NCBI GenBank assembly: GCA_018817205.1
Contig: JAHIUE010000064.1
Span: 1-7,214, forward strand
DNA length: 7,214 bases
DNA from: Patescibacteria group bacterium
GTDB lineage: Bacteria; Patescibacteriota; Microgenomatia; Daviesbacterales; UBA10151
Reading direction: 5' to 3'
The translations under genes and the position numbers were made by a program. Shown one piece after another: positions 4,155 to 7,214 of this stretch. Under the pieces are notes generated by a model. It was not told the DNA's origin. It worked only from the letters and a program-made list of their open reading frames with translations, and did no database searches. Every line of letters begins with the position of its first letter. Position 1 is the stretch's first letter.

Positions 4155-4168
4155 CTTTTGGGGGATTT
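4155..4168 (-). other. Recurrent inter-unit motif, copy 3 (plus strand CTTTTGGGGGATTT)
   Basis: This copy lies 9 nt beyond the stop codon of the MFS gene and upstream of the higB promoter. It is the same arrangement as at 3000-3012 and 3417-3430. Confidence 0.4.
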
Positions 4169-4177
4169 AAGCCGGTT

Positions 4178-5446
4178 CTAGGGTTTTGTATCCTGCTTTG
4201 TGAATTCCTCTGGATTTTTTATTATATCTGTCAATAAAGTTCCATCATGTTTTACCTTGTCTTTTGCCAAACTTTCCGCAGGATAAAATCTTGGCAGCAG
4301 CGCGGCTGCGGCGGCAAAAATAAAGACAAATTTAAACGGCATACCAAACCAAAATAGCACTCCGACAGAAATTAAAAACAGGAATCTTCCCAAAGACAGC
4401 CCTATCTCTCTTTGGACAATAAAAGCCGCGATATCCGTGTGTCTTGCCCGTTCATAAACCATAGCGTCCAGAGTTATCACTTGTCCTGTAGTAGTTAATG
4501 CCTGTCCGGTTGAGGCTACAAAAACACGTAAAGGGGTGGTGACAAAAATCCTGAAAACCCACACCAAACTGTCCAGCGGAGAGAGAATATTGATCACTTT
4601 TTTTGCCCCGAATTTATCAATCATCCAGCCTGTGATAATATTAGTTACGCTAGAAACTAAAACAATCAAAGAACCGATAAAACCAACGCCGGCAAATCCC
4701 GCCATTATCGGAAAAATAAAAAGCGGCCAAAAATACCAGGTCACAACATCAATAACACCTATGCCTAAAAACGCCAGATAGCTTCGCTGTTCGCGCTTAG
4801 GAGACAATGCGGTAACTGTTTTTACGATATCTATAGCGATTATATTTTTGCGCGCCGGTAAAAATTTCAACGGGAAGGTCGCCACTACCGTAGTAATAGC
4901 CATAATTATAAAGAGCGCGCCAAAGCCAAAGTAATAAATTATCAAACCCCCAAAAGCAGGACCCCCAATAGAGGCAATAGACGACAGACTATTTCCCAAG
5001 GCTATCTCTTCTCCCTGGTTTTTATCATCACTTAACTCAACCAGATAAATGTGGTAAGCAATCCAATAGAGCGCAATTTGCAATCCTCCGAGTACGGCGG
5101 TAATAATTAAAAAAATCGGGTCAAACTTGGAAAGGTAAAGTGTGGCAAGAAAACAAATCAGGAAAATATTTCCCAAGAGAGCGGAAAATCTGAGTCCCTT
5201 TTTACTGATTAACCAAAGTACCGGAGCAACCGAAAGAGCTTGTACTAAAAAGATAAGGGCAAAAAATAAAGCGGTTATACCCAAGGCAAACTGATTACTA
5301 ACACCAAACTTAAGAAGATTTTGATAAATATAGATGCTACTAAAAATTTGAAATACGGAAATTGCAAAAAGACGGATTAAGGAATGGAGGTAAAACGCAC
5401 CCAAATATCTGAATTGCCGGTGATGAAAAATTGAGCGGTAAAACAT
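4178..5446 (-). CDS. Major facilitator superfamily (MFS) transporter
   Basis: This 422-residue, very hydrophobic protein can be parsed as about 12 membrane helices in two halves separated by a basic cytoplasmic loop near 197-222 (PARKNIIAIDIVKTVTALSPKREQR). GWMIDKFGAKK (273-283) matches MFS motif A (GxLaDrxGrkx) after helix 8 of the C-terminal half. The equivalent site in the first half, WLISKKGLRFS (78-88), is degenerate. The C-terminal tail from about 390 is hydrophilic and cytoplasmic (AKDKVKHDGTLLTDIIKNPEEFTKQDTKP). The ATG directly follows the stop of the 104-residue membrane protein with no gap, so it is the last gene of the eno-gpmA operon as seen here. Transported substrate cannot be inferred; the degenerate first motif A allows drug, sugar or unknown solute efflux. 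Confidence 0.85.
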   Translation of the reverse strand: MFYRSIFHHRQFRYLGAFYLHSLIRLFAISVFQIFSSIYIYQNLLKFGVSNQFALGITALFFALIFLVQALSVAPVLWLISKKGLRFSALLGNIFLICFLATLYLSKFDPIFLIITAVLGGLQIALYWIAYHIYLVELSDDKNQGEEIALGNSLSSIASIGGPAFGGLIIYYFGFGALFIIMAITTVVATFPLKFLPARKNIIAIDIVKTVTALSPKREQRSYLAFLGIGVIDVVTWYFWPLFIFPIMAGFAGVGFIGSLIVLVSSVTNIITGWMIDKFGAKKVINILSPLDSLVWVFRIFVTTPLRVFVASTGQALTTTGQVITLDAMVYERARHTDIAAFIVQREIGLSLGRFLFLISVGVLFWFGMPFKFVFIFAAAAALLPRFYPAESLAKDKVKHDGTLLTDIIKNPEEFTKQDTKP

Positions 5447-5761
5447 CTACTTAGTTAAAAATACCAGTAAAAAAACCAGAATAAGATAAAAGAGGATCCA
5501 GCCTATTGTCCCAAAAAACAAAGGGAATGCTTCTTTATACCTTTTCTCCCAAAACAAAAATCCCGCCCTGCCCAAGACCAAAATTGAACAAATAACAGCC
5601 GAAAAAACAAAAATCAAAAGGAAAAGTATTGGCCCCGAATAATTATTCATCCTGCCGAATATTTGATTTCCATAAAGAAAGATTAAAGAAACAAGGCCGA
5701 TATAAACTACCAGACCTGCGGCTTGCAGAAAAGCCAAAAAAGGAAGAGAAATTTTTCTCAT
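5447..5761 (-). CDS. Small three-helix membrane protein, hypothetical
   Basis: This 104-residue protein is not assigned to a named family. It has three predicted membrane helices (about 8-30, 44-64 and 82-102), a short connecting loop GNQIFGRMNNYSG after helix 1, and a basic cytoplasmic loop WEKRYKEAFP (71-80) before helix 3. The Lys/Arg distribution suggests an N-in orientation. It starts 4 bp after the stop of the 119-residue membrane protein and ends directly at the MFS start, so the three membrane genes form a tight block. It may work with one of them. Confidence 0.75.
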   Translation of the reverse strand: MRKISLPFLAFLQAAGLVVYIGLVSLIFLYGNQIFGRMNNYSGPILFLLIFVFSAVICSILVLGRAGFLFWEKRYKEAFPLFFGTIGWILFYLILVFLLVFLTK

Positions 5762-5765
5762 TTGA

Positions 5766-6125
5766 TTATTTTATCATACTCTTTTTACGCAGCAATAAAT
5801 ACCCCAAAACTAAAATAAAGGGGATGCTTAGAATAAGCATTGCATATTCTCCAAAATAATTTGGCTCATTGCCTGTTGTGATATCATCCAAAGCCGCCCA
5901 GTCCAAAAGCAGGATTGCCAATAAAACCACCCCAAGAATCCCTTTATTAAGTCTGGAATTTATCAAAAATCTTAAAAAAGTTATTAAGAAAATTAAACCT
6001 GAAACAAAAGTCAGGATAAAAAATACAGGTTCTTCCACCTTGAATAAGCCAAAGAATGCATTGTGCAGGAAAAAGGAAAGAACAGTTAAACAAAACCAGA
6101 TCAGCGGATTTTTAAATATTGGCAT
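5766..6125 (-). CDS. Four-helix membrane protein with DWAALDDITTGNEPNY motif, hypothetical
   Basis: This 119-residue protein has helices near 7-27, 34-54, 61-76 and 93-112 and a basic C-terminus LLRKKSMIK. Between helices 3 and 4 lies an acidic, probably external or interfacial segment DWAALDDITTGNEPNYFGEY (75-94). From memory this DITTGNEP stretch recurs in uncharacterised membrane proteins of CPR bacteria and Chloroflexi, so it is likely a functional signature; its role is unknown. The first 14 nt overlap the end of gpmA (6112-6125), which supports translation from the same mRNA. Confidence 0.78.
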   Translation of the reverse strand: MPIFKNPLIWFCLTVLSFFLHNAFFGLFKVEEPVFFILTFVSGLIFLITFLRFLINSRLNKGILGVVLLAILLLDWAALDDITTGNEPNYFGEYAMLILSIPFILVLGYLLLRKKSMIK

Positions 6126-6720
6126 TTTTAATTTGTTTATTTAGAATTTTTCCATTTTGATCCATTTGGTAAATATAAATCTCCCCTGTGGCAATTTCCA
6201 GATTGGGAATATCCTCATCTGAAATATTTTCCAAAAACTTGACCAAAGCCCGAAGGTTATTGCCATGAGAAACAATTAAAATATTCTTGCCTTCTTTAAG
6301 TTTTGGTAAGATTTGTTGTTGGTAAAAAGGCACTACGCGATTGTAAACATTTTTAAGAGACTCACCGCCTTGAATTGGCACATCCCATCCCCGTCTAATT
6401 TTTAAAAATTCAACTTCTCCTAATTCTTCTTTGATTTTCCATTTATTTTTGCCGGTTAATTGTCCGTAATTTCTTTCTTTTAGAGCATCATCTTCAAAAA
6501 TAGGCAGATCTTTATCTTTTAAAATTTCATCAAGGGTATATTTAGCTCTTTTTAATGGGGAGGTAAAAGCCAAATCAAAAGGAATATCCTTTAAAAACTG
6601 TCCAACTTTTTTGGCAGCCCCTAAACCTTCTTCATCTAAATCAATATCAGTCCAGCCGGTCCAAAGACCTTTTTTATTCCATATTGATTCTGTATGTCTC
6701 ACTAAAACTAAATAGGACAT
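6112..6720 (-). CDS. gpmA: 2,3-bisphosphoglycerate-dependent phosphoglycerate mutase
   Basis: This enzyme interconverts 3- and 2-phosphoglycerate in lower glycolysis. The 202-residue protein has the histidine phosphatase signature LVRHTES (6-12; H9 would be phosphorylated), GLWTGWTDIDL (18-28), TSPLKRA (53-59), ERNYGQLTGKNK (82-93; E82 the likely acid/base), GGESL (118-122) and SHGNNLRALV (151-160; H152). TGW-x-D-x-x-L and the ERxYGxLxGxxK block are specific to dPGM as opposed to other histidine phosphatases. It is shorter than the E. coli enzyme (about 250 residues), mainly in the middle and C-terminal tail. It overlaps the enolase gene by 13 nt, so consecutive glycolytic enzymes are made from one mRNA. 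Confidence 0.93.
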   Translation of the reverse strand: MSYLVLVRHTESIWNKKGLWTGWTDIDLDEEGLGAAKKVGQFLKDIPFDLAFTSPLKRAKYTLDEILKDKDLPIFEDDALKERNYGQLTGKNKWKIKEELGEVEFLKIRRGWDVPIQGGESLKNVYNRVVPFYQQQILPKLKEGKNILIVSHGNNLRALVKFLENISDEDIPNLEIATGEIYIYQMDQNGKILNKQIKNANI

Positions 6721-7214
6721 ATTTTTTCTATCTCCACCAACCTCTGATATTTTATCAAACGCTCTTTTTGCAAGGGACAGCCGGATTTGATGGCATCGGC
6801 TCCAAGGCCCACTGCCAAATCCGCAATAAAATCATCCATAGTTTCCTCACCCCTGTTTGCCACAATAATTTTCCATCCGTAACTTTTTGCCAAATTTGCC
6901 GCCTGGATGGTTTCCGTAACAGTGCCGATTTGGGTTGGTTTAATAATTATGGCATTGACTGCTTTTTTCTCTCCTGCCGTTTTTATAATTTTGGGATTGG
7001 TAATTGTTAAATCATCCCCTATTATCCAGATTTTTTCTCCCAAAGCGGCAGTTATTTTACAAAATCCATCCCAGTCTTCTTCCGGATAAGGATCTTCAAT
7101 AGCTAAGAGTTCGTAGTTATTAGTTATTAGTTCATAGAAAGACAAATCAATTTTTTCAGGCAACTGTGTTGCTGCACAATCCAAACCCAACCAGCCGCCT
7201 TTTGTACAACTTTG
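6708..7214 (-). CDS. eno: Enolase, C-terminal part (partial)
   Basis: The reading frame is open to the right window edge; 168 residues and the TAG stop at 6708-6710 are visible. This is the C-terminal barrel of enolase, which dehydrates 2-phosphoglycerate to phosphoenolpyruvate. Recognisable parts are GLDCAAT (D12 of the visible part, first Mg ligand), AIEDPYPEEDWDGF (E40, second ligand), IGDDLTITN (D67, third ligand), AIIIKPTQIGTVTET (K92, catalytic lysine), VANRGEETMDDFIADLAVG (117-135) and AIKSGC (K143). The canonical SHRSGET loop is altered: the place of the catalytic-site His holds Asn120, followed by the retained Arg121. The frame is otherwise intact, so this looks like a divergent enolase lineage, not a damaged gene. 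It is the first visible gene of the operon with gpmA. Confidence 0.92.
   Translation of the reverse strand, partial: QSCTKGGWLGLDCAATQLPEKIDLSFYELITNNYELLAIEDPYPEEDWDGFCKITAALGEKIWIIGDDLTITNPKIIKTAGEKKAVNAIIIKPTQIGTVTETIQAANLAKSYGWKIIVANRGEETMDDFIADLAVGLGADAIKSGCPLQKERLIKYQRLVEIEKICPI

Noticed and set aside
5880..5887. GATATCAT inside the 119-residue membrane protein gene as another HigA operator
   Set aside because: It lacks the ATGATATCAT palindrome and paired arms and lies within coding sequence; it is likely chance in AT-rich DNA.

Overview
This 7.2 kb window is AT-rich and compact. All fourteen protein genes I can support lie on the minus strand, so the window reads right to left. Short proteins, 3-20 bp gaps or overlaps, AbrB-like and retropepsin-like small proteins, and a membrane protein with a DWAALDDITTGNEP stretch all suggest a Patescibacteria/CPR bacterium, perhaps Microgenomates-like. 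That assignment is an inference from family recall. TGA is clearly used as a stop (positions 832-834, 2758-2760, 3754-3756), so the UGA=Gly code of Gracilibacteria/SR1 is unlikely.

Right part (7214 to 4178): the C-terminal part of enolase runs off the window edge. It is followed without gaps by phosphoglycerate mutase, two small multi-pass membrane proteins and a major facilitator transporter. Overlaps or 0-4 bp spacing make this one likely operon, pairing two consecutive steps of lower glycolysis with membrane functions.

Middle part (4113 to 1608): a run of short accessory transcription units. In order they are a higB-higA toxin-antitoxin pair, an unknown gene that appears frameshifted, a DUF5678-like gene overlapping a retropepsin-like aspartic protease, and an AbrB-like small DNA-binding protein followed 3 bp later by a P-loop kinase. 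The AbrB promoter carries three abutting 12-bp palindromes, and a long palindrome sits inside the higA promoter.

Left part (1607 to 1): a TspO/MBR membrane protein whose loop contains a 20-bp element resembling a repeat common in environmental genomes. It is followed by a 65-residue secreted or membrane-anchored protein that overlaps a large protein of the family often annotated as NoeA-like SAM-dependent methyltransferase, truncated by the window edge.

A theme joins the middle and left parts: in six units a -10-like hexamer ends 6 or 7 nt before the start codon, usually with an upstream TGn, so transcripts would begin at or next to the start codon (leaderless). No convincing Shine-Dalgarno sequence precedes these starts. 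No RNA gene, CRISPR array, insertion sequence or clear rho-independent terminator was seen, and no gene-free stretch reaches 300 bases.
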